A stretch of DNA of 55,067 nt from Bacteroidales bacterium Phil6. Its GTDB lineage: Bacteria; Bacteroidota; Bacteroidia; Bacteroidales; F082. Location of the stretch: the NCBI GenBank assembly GCA_002633315.1, contig NWBN01000017.1, positions 1 to 55,067 of the forward strand, written 5' to 3'. Of the stretch, positions 1-8,461 are shown in pieces (within the stretch, counting starts at the first letter, position 1; each line of letters opens with the position of its first letter). A program made the position numbers and the translations under genes. Under the pieces are notes generated by a model. It worked only from the letters and a program-made list of their open reading frames with translations, made no database searches and had not been told where the DNA came from.

Positions 1-1668
1 CTTCGTGACTTCTTCGGTAATATCCTGTTTATATACCACTTTCCCGAGAATGTCATACACTTCTATCCTTCCTTCCGGCAATGCCGTCCTGATGTTCAAG
101 ATGTTTTCTCCCGGATTGGGATAAGCATATAGATTCGTTTTTGTAGATTCTTCCAATGATAATGTTGTTGAAACAAAATTGGCAACTATATCCACATCTT
201 CATCTAAAATGAAACTGTATGTTTCTTCTGTTGATACTATATTACCGTTCTTTGTCCAATTTACAAATTCATATCCTTGATTCGCTAATGCCGTAACTAT
301 GGCCAAATCATCATCACAACCCGGTTCCTGTATCACTGAGACACTGCCCATTGATATGTCATTTGATGTTACATTGAATACAAAAAACAATGATTCCCGA
401 TAATTCGTAAACCTGTTCCAAAATTCTACAGCGGAGTATTCATCTTTCATGCCGCATGGAACATAAATCGGTATTGTATCCGGTATCCCATCAAAAGCAT
501 TATTGTCTATCAAAGGTATGTTCATCGATTCAATACTGATGGATTTGACATCTGAATCTAAAATAAAATATTGCTTTATTGTAATATCATCACTAAGTAT
601 TGTTACACTTTCAAGATTGTTGCATTCAGAGAATGCTCTGTCTCCCACCGACCTGACAGATTCCGGTATCACTACAGACTCAAGACTGTTACATCTCTGA
701 AATGCACTCGCATCTATGTTTTCTAACGAGTTCTGAAAATTGACATCTGCAAGAGATGAACAACCATAAAATGCACTTATGTTTATACTTTTCAATGAAT
801 TCGGGAAATTGACATTTGTGAGAGATGAACAATCTGCAAAAGCACTTCCTGCTATCAGACGTGTATTGTCTCGTATATCGACGACACCAGAGATATCATT
901 TCTTGCATTTAACAGAATATCTTCATAATAAAGAAGGTCTCCATCCCATTTGGTGGAATCCAAATAATAACCGGAATCCAAGAAAGCATTTGAATAAACT
1001 TTTTCGATGTTTGCATATATGTTCAGCTCTGTCATGTTTCTGCAATAACGGAAAGCCTCACTGGAAATATATGTAATGGAATTTTCAGCTATTGTCAGAG
1101 AATTGAAATTATTACAACCGTAAAAAGCACTGTTCCCCACATACTTTACGGATTGCGGTATATAAAGTTCTCCACTGAAATTATTGTTGGAAAAAGCCTT
1201 CTCTCCTATGGAGATGCTTTTTCCTGCATCGGGTAATACTAACTCTCCGGTGAATTGACAAAGCGAAAAAGCCATTGTTCCTATGCTTCTTATTGATTCC
1301 GGAAGGGTTAGTGTCCCATCCAAGCCCTGACAGAAAAGAAAAGCCTGATAACCTATTTCTGTTACCGTATTGGGAATCACCAAAGAACCTGTAATATTAG
1401 TGCTTGAAAAAGCGGAAGACCCTATTTCTGTTACTGTATAATTTATGCCGTTGTATTCTACATGGGAAGGCAACTCTAATTCTCCGGAGATGATTTCCCC
1501 GTCCCATCCCCAGCCGTAATCTGGATATGTGATGGAGACTGTTGCATCCTCCTCGCTTATTATATTGTAATACAGCATTTGCCCTGATGGACATACAGCT
1601 GAAAAATCATGTGAATATGACATAAATGCTATATTCACTGTAATGATAAATAAAAGTATTTTCTTCAT
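1..1668 (-). CDS. BspA-like leucine-rich-repeat secreted protein, T9SS cargo (3' end cut by window)
   Basis: 556 codons are visible from ATG at 1668, and the stop lies beyond the window edge. The protein starts with a Sec signal peptide (MKKILLFIITVNIAFMS), then has an array of about eight to ten LRR_5/BspA-type repeats (residues ~55-430; recurring pattern 'I.E.AF..C..L..V.IP.SV..I'), a Listeria-Bacteroides/InlB B-repeat-like module (~441-500, 'GYEFVNWTKNG'), and the start of a type A Por sorting domain (~509 on, 'LYAYPNPGENILNI...VYDILGK'). These features predict export by the type IX system to the cell surface, where BspA-like repeats are known to act in adhesion; that function is inferred here. 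About 25-30 residues of the sorting domain should be missing. It lies downstream of a conserved leader and a TPR regulator. Confidence 0.87.
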   Translation of the reverse strand, partial: MKKILLFIITVNIAFMSYSHDFSAVCPSGQMLYYNIISEEDATVSITYPDYGWGWDGEIISGELELPSHVEYNGINYTVTEIGSSAFSSTNITGSLVIPNTVTEIGYQAFLFCQGLDGTLTLPESIRSIGTMAFSLCQFTGELVLPDAGKSISIGEKAFSNNNFSGELYIPQSVKYVGNSAFYGCNNFNSLTIAENSITYISSEAFRYCRNMTELNIYANIEKVYSNAFLDSGYYLDSTKWDGDLLYYEDILLNARNDISGVVDIRDNTRLIAGSAFADCSSLTNVNFPNSLKSINISAFYGCSSLADVNFQNSLENIDASAFQRCNSLESVVIPESVRSVGDRAFSECNNLESVTILSDDITIKQYFILDSDVKSISIESMNIPLIDNNAFDGIPDTIPIYVPCGMKDEYSAVEFWNRFTNYRESLFFVFNVTSNDISMGSVSVIQEPGCDDDLAIVTALANQGYEFVNWTKNGNIVSTEETYSFILDEDVDIVANFVSTTLSLEESTKTNLYAYPNPGENILNIRTALPEGRIEVYDILGKVVYKQDITEEVTK

Positions 1669-1819
1669 AATCGTAAATTTTTAAGTTAACTATAAATAAA
1701 AAGTTTTTTCGTGTACCGGACTTTACCGTAGCAAAGCACTGAAAAAGGTTCGGTGTACCATCAAACAGCCATTCAACTGTTCCATCAAGACCTCGTCCTT
1801 GCCTTTTGATGATGTTTTT

Positions 1820-1910
1820 CTATATAGCACCTCGATTATCGTCTCCGCAAACGGCGGCACACTTGTTTATTGCGAAGACTTTATCCAATATATTTCAATA
1901 TGTGTTTCAT
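1820..1910 (-). pseudogene. Frameshifted relic of second leader short ORF
   Basis: Begins MKHILKYI and meets a stop. After a one-base shift it continues DKVFAINKCAAVCGD, matching the intact 28-codon ORF at 54622-54708 (MKRILKYIDKVSAKRVAVCED). It may be either a decayed peptide gene or conserved RNA structure; no function is known to me. Confidence 0.4.
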
Positions 1911-1921
1911 GACTTGATGTT

Positions 1922-2045
1922 TTATATTTTGATTACATTACTCTGTACTCTGCTGTCGCATACGTTGTCGTAAACATTACTTCCATAAGTTGTGCAGTTC
2001 TCTTTCAGTAATGGATTTATATTTACTAATCTTATTTGTTTGCAT
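1922..2045 (-). pseudogene. Frameshifted relic of the 45-aa leader peptide
   Basis: Homologous to the intact short ORF at 54473-54610. The ATG at 2045 is conserved, but indels break the frame. In the frame that ends at 1922, the C-terminal half reads GSNVYDNVCDSRVQSNVIKI, against GGNVYDEVTDNGVRSNIIKI in the intact copy. Amino-acid-level similarity with a broken N-terminus suggests a decayed coding sequence rather than a chance ORF. Confidence 0.5.
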
Positions 2046-2068
2046 AACCTTTTTCTTTTTCGATTACG

Positions 2069-2076
2069 CAAATTTA
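2069..2076 (-). promoter_or_regulatory. Bacteroidota -7 box in leader copy A
   Basis: The minus strand reads TAAATTTG, matching the TAnnTTTG consensus. A CTG triplet 21 nt upstream could be a weak -33 element. The box and its spacing are identical in leader copy B (54440-54447), which supports a real promoter for the short ORF and the secreted-protein gene. Confidence 0.6.
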
Positions 2077-2212
2077 ATGAATATAATATTAAAAAAACAG
2101 GATTAAAAAAGCTTTACAAACTTTTTTCAGGGCGGTTTTATATTTAAAATGTTGATTATAAATATTATATGTATAAAGCACGAGGAATTTTTTACAAACT
2201 TTTTTTCGGCTT

Positions 2213-3859
2213 TTACATGGTCTTATTGTCTGTTTTTGTCATTTTACCACATAATTTCGACCTGTATTTATCTATGCTGTAAACAGAACAATGCATGAAA
2301 TCGGCTTCTTCCTGTCTCGACAAATCGAAATGTGACAGAATACATATCTTGAACTCCATTTCATTCAAGTCCTGATATTGTGTTTTAATCATGTCTATTC
2401 TGCCAGGAAACAATCTGTCAAAAATTGACAACATTGCTTCCCAATGGTCTTGCTCATTGTCGCCGTACAAAAGTTTTTTCAAATTATTTATTACATTCTT
2501 ATTCGAATCACATAAACTTTCAGAATACATTATCATTAAAAATTTCAACATTAATTCATCCTGTTCTTTCTTTTCATTATATTGCTGAAATTCGTATTCT
2601 TTTTGAGTATATTCAATTTTTGCCTCATCTGTTTTTTTCTGAAGTGCCAGCAGTTTTTTATTGATTTCAGCCTCATGCTCTTTCCTTTTTAATATCTTAT
2701 AAATCATAATCACTACAACCATCAACGCAATTAATAGGAACAGTACAAGCAATGTAATCCATATTTGTCGCTTCAATAGTTTTTTGGCATAGAAATTCTC
2801 TTTCTTCTGATAATCATACTTCTGCTGTATCTCGTAAACACTTTGTTCCATACGTTCCTGATATATATATTCAACCATCTCAGAATATTTCGAGTGATAA
2901 TAAAATGCAGAATCGTAATTGTCTCTCTGCATCTCATATTCCGACAATATGGAATATATACTCGTCAATAACGGTTTGTCTTCAATACACTCCAAATCTT
3001 TTTTCAAAAGACTTATATAATATGTCAACGAATCATTTTTATTCAAAAGATTGTATATCTCAGCAAAGTTCAAGTTATACTGAGGATATTTCTTCACATC
3101 CGGATTCAATTGTAAAGACTGCCTGAGTGTTAACAACGCTTCATCGTACATTTGGCATTCTCTGTACAAAACACTCAGATTTTGCAGCAAAATACTTTGG
3201 GTTTCACTGTTACCGCTCCGTATTGCACAGTCTATACCTTTTCTATAATAATAGAAAGCACTGTCGTTTTCTTTCATTAAGATGAAACATCTTCCCATGT
3301 TTCCATAATATTGGGCCTGTTTCTCAGGTATTGACCTGCATATCTCAGCGGCTTTCTTATAAGATTTCAACGCTTCTCCGTATAAACCATGCGAGTACAA
3401 CAACGAGCCAATACATTGCTGTATTCTCGCCATTATCAAAGAATCTCCCATGGCTGTCGCCGGTTTCATCGCTTCTTTATAGGCTTCCATCGACATCTCG
3501 TATTCTCCCCATTCCTCATACACACATCCGCTGTATAATGCTGCAAGCGCTTGTTGTCCATAGTCTTTTGTCTTAACAAAATATCGGCGTGCCTCGAAGA
3601 CGGCTGTATCCTCACTTATGTCTTCGTAACATTTGTATTTTGCCTGCACCATGGCTGTTTCGTATTCCATGCGGTGTCTCTTGTCGAGTATTCCGGGATG
3701 AGCCCTTATGGAATCTAAAAACACCAACGCGCTGTCCGGAGCATTCTCCATTATCGCCTGTGCACAGCCGAGCTGTCTTATCGCTTCCCTACGTTGTTTG
3801 CAGGAGACTAATGTCATAAGACAGATTACAAGTGCGATAAAGAATATCAATCTTCTCAT
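2213..3859 (-). CDS. Membrane-anchored TPR regulator with C-terminal HTH-like domain
   Basis: 548 residues from the preferred ATG at 3859; a longer frame opens at 3883, but the 3859 start gives a clean lipoprotein signal (MRRLIFFIALVICLMTLVSC with lipobox LVSC). After the signal come roughly six to eight TPR units (~30-340; 'ALAALYSGCVYEEWGEYEMSMEAYKEAM', shown here only as a repeat type), one transmembrane helix (~365-388, WITLLVLFLLIALMVVVIMI), a charged coiled coil (~390-440), and a C-terminal helical domain with 'LNEMEFKICILSHFDLSRQEEADFMHCSVYSIDKYRSKL' character, which resembles a LuxR/sigma-4-type helix-turn-helix. Such TPR-TM-HTH proteins are common in Bacteroidales, usually next to surface-protein genes. 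I infer control of the downstream leader and BspA-like gene. A truncated paralogue lies at 54079-54303. Confidence 0.83.
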   Translation of the reverse strand: MRRLIFFIALVICLMTLVSCKQRREAIRQLGCAQAIMENAPDSALVFLDSIRAHPGILDKRHRMEYETAMVQAKYKCYEDISEDTAVFEARRYFVKTKDYGQQALAALYSGCVYEEWGEYEMSMEAYKEAMKPATAMGDSLIMARIQQCIGSLLYSHGLYGEALKSYKKAAEICRSIPEKQAQYYGNMGRCFILMKENDSAFYYYRKGIDCAIRSGNSETQSILLQNLSVLYRECQMYDEALLTLRQSLQLNPDVKKYPQYNLNFAEIYNLLNKNDSLTYYISLLKKDLECIEDKPLLTSIYSILSEYEMQRDNYDSAFYYHSKYSEMVEYIYQERMEQSVYEIQQKYDYQKKENFYAKKLLKRQIWITLLVLFLLIALMVVVIMIYKILKRKEHEAEINKKLLALQKKTDEAKIEYTQKEYEFQQYNEKKEQDELMLKFLMIMYSESLCDSNKNVINNLKKLLYGDNEQDHWEAMLSIFDRLFPGRIDMIKTQYQDLNEMEFKICILSHFDLSRQEEADFMHCSVYSIDKYRSKLCGKMTKTDNKTM

Positions 3860-3938
3860 GGATTTTTTAATATACCGTTGCAAATTTACAGAATTTTAAA
3901 AAAAGAGCATTAAACATAACATTCATTTTATAATTTGT

Positions 3939-5444
3939 TTAATTGACATCCTTTTTCCATTTATATCCTATGAGACAACACAACAATGATACCCCCAAAC
4001 CGGCAAACAAAGGATCGAAAGGCGGATTTATGATATTGGAAACAACAAGAGCAACAGTACCGGCTATTATTGAAATGAATATCCATTTATAATTGAACCT
4101 TCCCGGCAAAAAGAGAGCCAAGGTCAAAGGAACAAAAGCCGCCGTGGTTCTCAGTCCCATGGAAAGAAAGCCAAGGTCATTGATAAAAGTTCCGGAGAAT
4201 GATGATGCCGTTATCATGGCAAGAGACAGTATCAACACTATGGTACAACGTGACAGCATGATATTCGACTTTACATCTTTAAAGCGCGATGATAAACGCA
4301 TGAAGACGTCACGGACTATGATGGTAGCTGCACCGAGTGTCAATCCGGAACCACCTATTATTACGGTGATGAGCAAAACGCCGAGTACTACACCTCCAAG
4401 AAATTCAGGCAAATGGTCGGTAATAAAGACAGGGAAAGCCTGTGCCGAGTTGCGCATCACACCTATTCCCTCGGGCAAAGTCAATCCCATCTCGGCAAGT
4501 CTTTGCGACTCTTCGGAAGTGACATAGTTGGCTCTCATATACATACCCACCAAGGCACAAGCCACACCAATGGGTATTGTCAACACTGCCGAGAGCATAC
4601 AAGCCTTGCGCGCCACACTGTCGGTCTTGGCAGCCCATATACCCTGGGCATAACTCTGTGTTGCCAACACCCCGAGAATGACTGATATACATGAGCAAAT
4701 ATCTTTTGAAGCACCTCTTGAAAAAACATTGGTATATCTGTATATTATTTCTTCTTTTGAATTAAAGTCAGTGACTGCAGAGACGTCAGTATCATTCAAA
4801 AGATTAATAACAGATTCCATCAAGCCGGAGCAGCCACCGGATAAGACAAGCACCATGACACCTCCTGCAAGGGCTGAAAGGCTTAACAGTATCAATTTTA
4901 CAATTCCACCAATGCCGGCACTCCACACCCCGCCGAACACCACATATATCACCATCACTACTGCCGAGAGCAAAGCTGCCGTATGCATATTCACAGGGAA
5001 CAAAGTCATCAGAAGAGCACCTGAAGACAACACCTGCGCCACAATACTGACAAACATGCCCAAAGAACACAAGACAGAGCCCGTCATCTCAGCCTTTTTA
5101 CCATATTCTTTGGATATCACTTCCATAAGAGTAGTGCTGCCGCTATATCTTAAAGGTATGGCATATCCTATGCCGAGCACCACGCAGCCCAATGCAGCCC
5201 CCACAGTGAACCACCATGCCGAAATGCCATAACTGAAAGACAGTTGTGCCGTTCCTATAGTAGATTGACCACCTACCAAAGTGCCCATAATGGTTCCTAC
5301 CACCACCCACAATCCGGCACGACCTCCTCCCGTGGTGAAGTCTGAAGCATTCTTAACTTTCTTCACCGACATAATACCAACAGCCTCAATCAACAACACT
5401 GCCAATACTATTCCTGCAATTTGCCATACGGAAGTTACCATCAT
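3939..5444 (-). CDS. Sodium:solute symporter (SSS family)
   Basis: 501 residues from ATG at 5444, chosen because an unusually good Shine-Dalgarno (GAAAGGAGAG) lies just before it; an in-frame ATG at 5513 would add 23 residues. The hydrophobic profile fits 12-13 transmembrane helices. The N-terminal 'SDFTTGGGRAG...GTLVGGQSTIGTAQLSFSYG' and the following GYAIPLRYSG region are typical of PutP/PanF-like Na+/solute symporters. It should sit in the inner membrane and import a small organic substrate with Na+. It is divergent from the PatB-like C-S lyase, so an amino acid or sulfur compound is a possible substrate, but the sequence does not settle this. Confidence 0.9.
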   Translation of the reverse strand: MMVTSVWQIAGIVLAVLLIEAVGIMSVKKVKNASDFTTGGGRAGLWVVVGTIMGTLVGGQSTIGTAQLSFSYGISAWWFTVGAALGCVVLGIGYAIPLRYSGSTTLMEVISKEYGKKAEMTGSVLCSLGMFVSIVAQVLSSGALLMTLFPVNMHTAALLSAVVMVIYVVFGGVWSAGIGGIVKLILLSLSALAGGVMVLVLSGGCSGLMESVINLLNDTDVSAVTDFNSKEEIIYRYTNVFSRGASKDICSCISVILGVLATQSYAQGIWAAKTDSVARKACMLSAVLTIPIGVACALVGMYMRANYVTSEESQRLAEMGLTLPEGIGVMRNSAQAFPVFITDHLPEFLGGVVLGVLLITVIIGGSGLTLGAATIIVRDVFMRLSSRFKDVKSNIMLSRCTIVLILSLAMITASSFSGTFINDLGFLSMGLRTTAAFVPLTLALFLPGRFNYKWIFISIIAGTVALVVSNIINPPFDPLFAGLGVSLLCCLIGYKWKKDVN

Positions 5445-5573
5445 CTCTCTCCTTTCGGTCGGCAAAGTAAGTAAAAAAACAAATGAGATGATAAAAAAAG
5501 TGCTTTTTATCACACTATGTGAACAAATTGTATCATTATGATAAAATAATGCGAAAAAATCGCAAAAATCACT

Positions 5574-5581
5574 TATCTTTG
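5574..5581 (+). promoter_or_regulatory. -7 box for the PatB-like gene
   Basis: TATCTTTG matches TAnnTTTG and lies 25-28 nt before the paired ATGs at 5606 and 5609. It supports the short start and excludes the longer frame that begins at 5519. Confidence 0.65.
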
Positions 5582-5608
5582 CTTGATTTTATTATTAAAA
5601 TTAAAATG

Positions 5609-6772
5609 ATGAGATACGATTTCGACACTATTATAGACAGAACCGGCACAGAGAGTGTGAAATACGATTTAAGAGAATCAGTTTTCGGTAATGCAGAGGT
5701 GATACCCATGTGGGTTGCCGACATGGACTTCCCCACTCCGGATTTCATCCGAAAAGCTATTATAAAAAGAGCTGCCACTGATGTTTACGGATATACTTTC
5801 CGTGAAGCAGAATACTTCAATTCCATAGCACAATGGATAACACGACGTCATGGATGGAAGGTACAGAAGGAATGGATGTCATTCACTCCGGGTATAGTAT
5901 GTGCATTTAATTTCGCCGTTATGGGATTGACAAAGGAAAATGATGAAATAATAATACAACCACCGGTTTATCCGCCGTTTTTCAGGGCTGTAGAAGAACA
6001 TGGAAGAAAACTCGTACTTAACCCGCTTATAGATACCGATGAAGGATTCAAGATGGATTTTGAACTTTTGGAACAACAGGCAAAGACAGCCAAGATGCTG
6101 ATACTCAGCAATCCTCATAATCCGGTTGGACGTTGTTGGAATTATGATGAGTTGAAACGTTTAGGTGAGATATGTATAAAAAATGATGTTTTGGTATTCT
6201 CCGACGAGATACATTGCGATTTAGTCCTGCCTAATTACAAACATTTGCCGTTTGCCTCTATCAGTCAAGAGTTTGAACAACACAGCATCACTGCCCATGC
6301 GGCAAGCAAAACATTCAACTTAGCCGGATTAGCGACCTCGTCGGTGATAATAGCCAATGAGCAATTGCGTAAGCAATATACAGATTTTTTACACAGCACT
6401 GAAGCTGACCTCGGCAATATCTTTGGCAAAGTTGCAACCAAGACAGCCATGGAAAAAGGAGAAGAATGGCTTCAACAACTTCTGCATTATGTCAATGACA
6501 ACATAGATTTTGCTGTAAACTTCATTCACAAGGAGATGCCCAAAATAAGGTTACATCGTCCGGAAGCCACATATATGTTGTGGTTGGATTTCAATGCATA
6601 CGACTTCGATGACAATGAACTCAATCGCAAGATGATTTTCGAGGCAGGATTAGGACTCAACAAAGGTCATGAATTTGGAGTACAAGGTCTCAAATGTCTG
6701 AGAATGAATCTCGCCTGCCCTCGAAGTATTATAGCAAAAGCATTGGAACAAATGAAAGAAGTATTTGGATAA
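5609..6772 (+). CDS. patB: PatB/MalY-type PLP-dependent C-S lyase (cystathionine beta-lyase family)
   Basis: 387 residues from ATG at 5609 (5606 is also possible), the usual family length. It is a fold-type I aminotransferase. The N-terminus 'YDFDTIIDRTGTESVKYD' and 'IPMWVADMDFPTP' is diagnostic of the MalY/PatB subfamily. The SNPHNPVGR motif contacts the cofactor carboxylate region, DEIHCDL holds the pyridine-binding Asp, and the PLP lysine is K234 in AASKTFNLAGL. The expected reaction is beta-elimination of cystathionine or cysteine conjugates to a thiol, pyruvate and ammonia; members can also release H2S. It is transcribed away from the SSS symporter and ends in a strong terminator. Confidence 0.9.
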   Translation: MRYDFDTIIDRTGTESVKYDLRESVFGNAEVIPMWVADMDFPTPDFIRKAIIKRAATDVYGYTFREAEYFNSIAQWITRRHGWKVQKEWMSFTPGIVCAFNFAVMGLTKENDEIIIQPPVYPPFFRAVEEHGRKLVLNPLIDTDEGFKMDFELLEQQAKTAKMLILSNPHNPVGRCWNYDELKRLGEICIKNDVLVFSDEIHCDLVLPNYKHLPFASISQEFEQHSITAHAASKTFNLAGLATSSVIIANEQLRKQYTDFLHSTEADLGNIFGKVATKTAMEKGEEWLQQLLHYVNDNIDFAVNFIHKEMPKIRLHRPEATYMLWLDFNAYDFDDNELNRKMIFEAGLGLNKGHEFGVQGLKCLRMNLACPRSIIAKALEQMKEVFG

Positions 6773-6808
6773 AATAATTGTAACAATACAATACAGGGTG
6801 GCGAAACG

Positions 6809-6853
6809 AACCGCCTCCAAAATGGCAAAGCTAACATTTTGGAGGCGGTTTTA
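6809..6853 (+). terminator. Intrinsic terminator of the PatB-like gene
   Basis: Sixteen-base perfect stem (6809-6824 with 6835-6850, arm AACCGCCTCCAAAATG) with a 10-base loop, followed by a short T run, 36 bases after the stop codon. Confidence 0.9.
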
Positions 6854-7070
6854 CATGAAATATACATTGGAATTTAATCATTATCGGATTTCATTGGAAT
6901 ACGACAGATTATTATAATTTGATTTTCAAAACATCATAAATAAACTCGAAAATTTTGCCGGACAATAATGTTAGAATCTATGATTATCAGTCACCTCATA
7001 ACCGATTTCATTTGTTTACGACAACAATCAATGATAAATAATTTCTAAAAATCAAATTAGTGACGACACA
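6854..7070. other. AT-rich spacer between PatB-like terminator and tRNA-Tyr terminator
   Basis: Part of a 365-bp gene-free gap (6773-7137). Apart from the two terminators at its ends I see no ORF, repeat or structure. Confidence 0.5.
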
Positions 7071-7096
7071 AAAAAGTTCGGAAATGCCGAACTTTT
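7071..7096 (-). terminator. Terminator of tRNA-Tyr
   Basis: Inverted repeat AAAAGTTCGG / CCGAACTTTT with a 5-base loop. On the minus strand it is followed by a T run, 42 nt beyond the tRNA 3' end. Confidence 0.8.
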
Positions 7097-7137
7097 AATG
7101 AAACGAATAAAAACCAATGATATTAACTCTCCTTTTG

Positions 7138-7219
7138 TGGGGGAGGGTGGACTCGAACCACCGAACTCATCCGAGGACAGATTTACAGTCTGTTGCAATT
7201 GCCACTATGCGACTCCCCC
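7138..7219 (-). tRNA. tRNA-Tyr (GTA)
   Basis: An 82-nt cloverleaf on the minus strand with acceptor stem GGGGGAG/CTCCCCC, anticodon loop CTGTAAA (GTA anticodon), a long class II variable arm and a GGTTCGAGTCC T-loop region. The discriminator is A. The CCA end is not encoded. Confidence 0.95.
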
Positions 7220-7553
7220 GCTTTGCCGAGAAAAAATCCCGACTGATTATTAACACTTAAATTCTAAATTATGGTTATTTAAGACCAAATTTCTTAAAAA
7301 ACTCTAAAAATCTTTATAAGAACTACATTAAAAAAACGCTGTTCGCAGCATTAAATTAACAGCGTAAAATTACGGTTTTAATTTATAATTCCAACATTTT
7401 TATCAAAAAAAAATGACCATTCTCACGCTTTGATTTTCAACAGAATGATAGAAAATGCTACATTATTGGCTGTCTGAATCTTCAGTAACATCGAAAATTT
7501 TACTCCTTTTTACAACAAAAAGCAGGAAAAATATATTCTACAAGACCAAAGTG
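7220..7553. other. AT-rich intergenic region with one minus-strand terminator
   Basis: 334 bp between tRNA-Tyr and the lipoprotein gene. It holds the hairpin at 7329-7365 and presumably the tRNA promoter, although I could not find a clean TAnnTTTG box. The short plus-strand ORF crossing its right end overlaps the lipoprotein gene and looks spurious. Confidence 0.5.
7329..7365 (-). terminator. Intrinsic terminator downstream of the DUF4249/TonB operon
   Basis: Stem ACGCTGTT (7336-7343) with AACAGCGT (7358-7365). On the minus strand it ends in a seven-T tract. It lies about 190 nt beyond the stop of the lipoprotein gene and would also insulate tRNA-Tyr. Confidence 0.75.
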
Positions 7554-8456
7554 TCAAGGAATATTTTCGGCATCATTGGGATGATATATGACAGATTTCT
7601 CAGTCATGGAAGCGGCATAAAAATATCCAACCGCCATATTTTCCGGCATAATGTTGGTAGTTACATTATAAGGCAGGCCCATCATTGGATTAGTGCCGGA
7701 GTTAGAAAGGATATCGGACATATATAAAGCAAAGCCTTCTGGAATACAAAACAGTCGCAGTGTCACTTCATCACCATCGTGCAGATACTCGGTACTGTCA
7801 GGACGACTTTGATCGAGTGAATAAACCGGGAACTCTCCGGCCAACAATGTCATCAATTCTCCATTAAAATACAAGCCGGAGAATCCCATCATGGAATAAT
7901 AGTATGCTTCTGTAAGAGTATCGGTCAACAATCTTCCATTGATGTAAAGGTGACACATATAATAAATATTCGGGTCCGTAAGTGTCTGGTAATATGGATA
8001 AACTCCGAGCACATCGTCGGCATGCAATGAACCGAAGACATAATCTTTTACGACTATTGAATCTATTTGTTCAACACATTGAGGCATAACAGAATTTGCA
8101 TGATACTGATGTTCTCCGTTGTCATCTGCGAAAGACACCATCAGTTTATAGTTTCTTCCCGGCACCCCTGCCACATCTTCAACAGTTCTGTAAATACCGG
8201 CATTTTCTGTTTCTTCATAATAAATGGTGTCAACACCATCTGAAACAAACACTTCTGCATTGGATATCATCTCAGGTGCAGAAGTAGAATAAAAGTCACG
8301 TGTGCGGCTCAATTCGACAGTATGTTTCTTATACTCATTCGTTATCGAGCCGAATACACCAACCATCTGGGGACCTTCCTGAGGTTCTATTTCTACAGGT
8401 TCAGTACAGGAAAACATAAATGCCAATGACAATATCATCAAAAATTTATATCTCAT
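7554..8456 (-). CDS. DUF4249-type outer-membrane lipoprotein
   Basis: 300 residues. The N-terminus MRYKFLMILSLAFMFSC is a lipoprotein signal with Cys17 as acceptor. The following 'VEIEPQEGPQMVGVFGSITNEYKKHTVELSRT' and beta-rich Ig-like body (~45-135), then 'EQIDSIVVKDYVFG', fit the DUF4249 family. In Bacteroidota, DUF4249 genes typically follow a TonB-dependent receptor with a carboxypeptidase-like N-terminal domain, as here (6-bp gap). It probably acts as an outer-membrane accessory lipoprotein to that receptor, perhaps in ligand capture. The ligand is unknown. Confidence 0.82.
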   Translation of the reverse strand: MRYKFLMILSLAFMFSCTEPVEIEPQEGPQMVGVFGSITNEYKKHTVELSRTRDFYSTSAPEMISNAEVFVSDGVDTIYYEETENAGIYRTVEDVAGVPGRNYKLMVSFADDNGEHQYHANSVMPQCVEQIDSIVVKDYVFGSLHADDVLGVYPYYQTLTDPNIYYMCHLYINGRLLTDTLTEAYYYSMMGFSGLYFNGELMTLLAGEFPVYSLDQSRPDSTEYLHDGDEVTLRLFCIPEGFALYMSDILSNSGTNPMMGLPYNVTTNIMPENMAVGYFYAASMTEKSVIYHPNDAENIP

Positions 8457-8461
8457 AATCT

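Larger units (their letters stand above)
1669..2212 (-). promoter_or_regulatory. Conserved leader (copy A) between TPR regulator and BspA-like gene
   Basis: This 544-bp stretch has no full gene. Read on the minus strand, it is clearly similar to plus-strand 54304-54700 along about 400 bp. Shared elements, in order, are: two copies of an A-rich GTTTGTAAA motif (2191-2207 and 2113-2128), a -7 box (2069-2076), a short ORF relic (1922-2045) and a second short ORF relic (1820-1910). The remaining ~150 bp before the BspA-like ATG is not matched in the other copy. If transcription starts at the conserved -7 box, the 5' leader would be about 390 nt. Confidence 0.75.
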
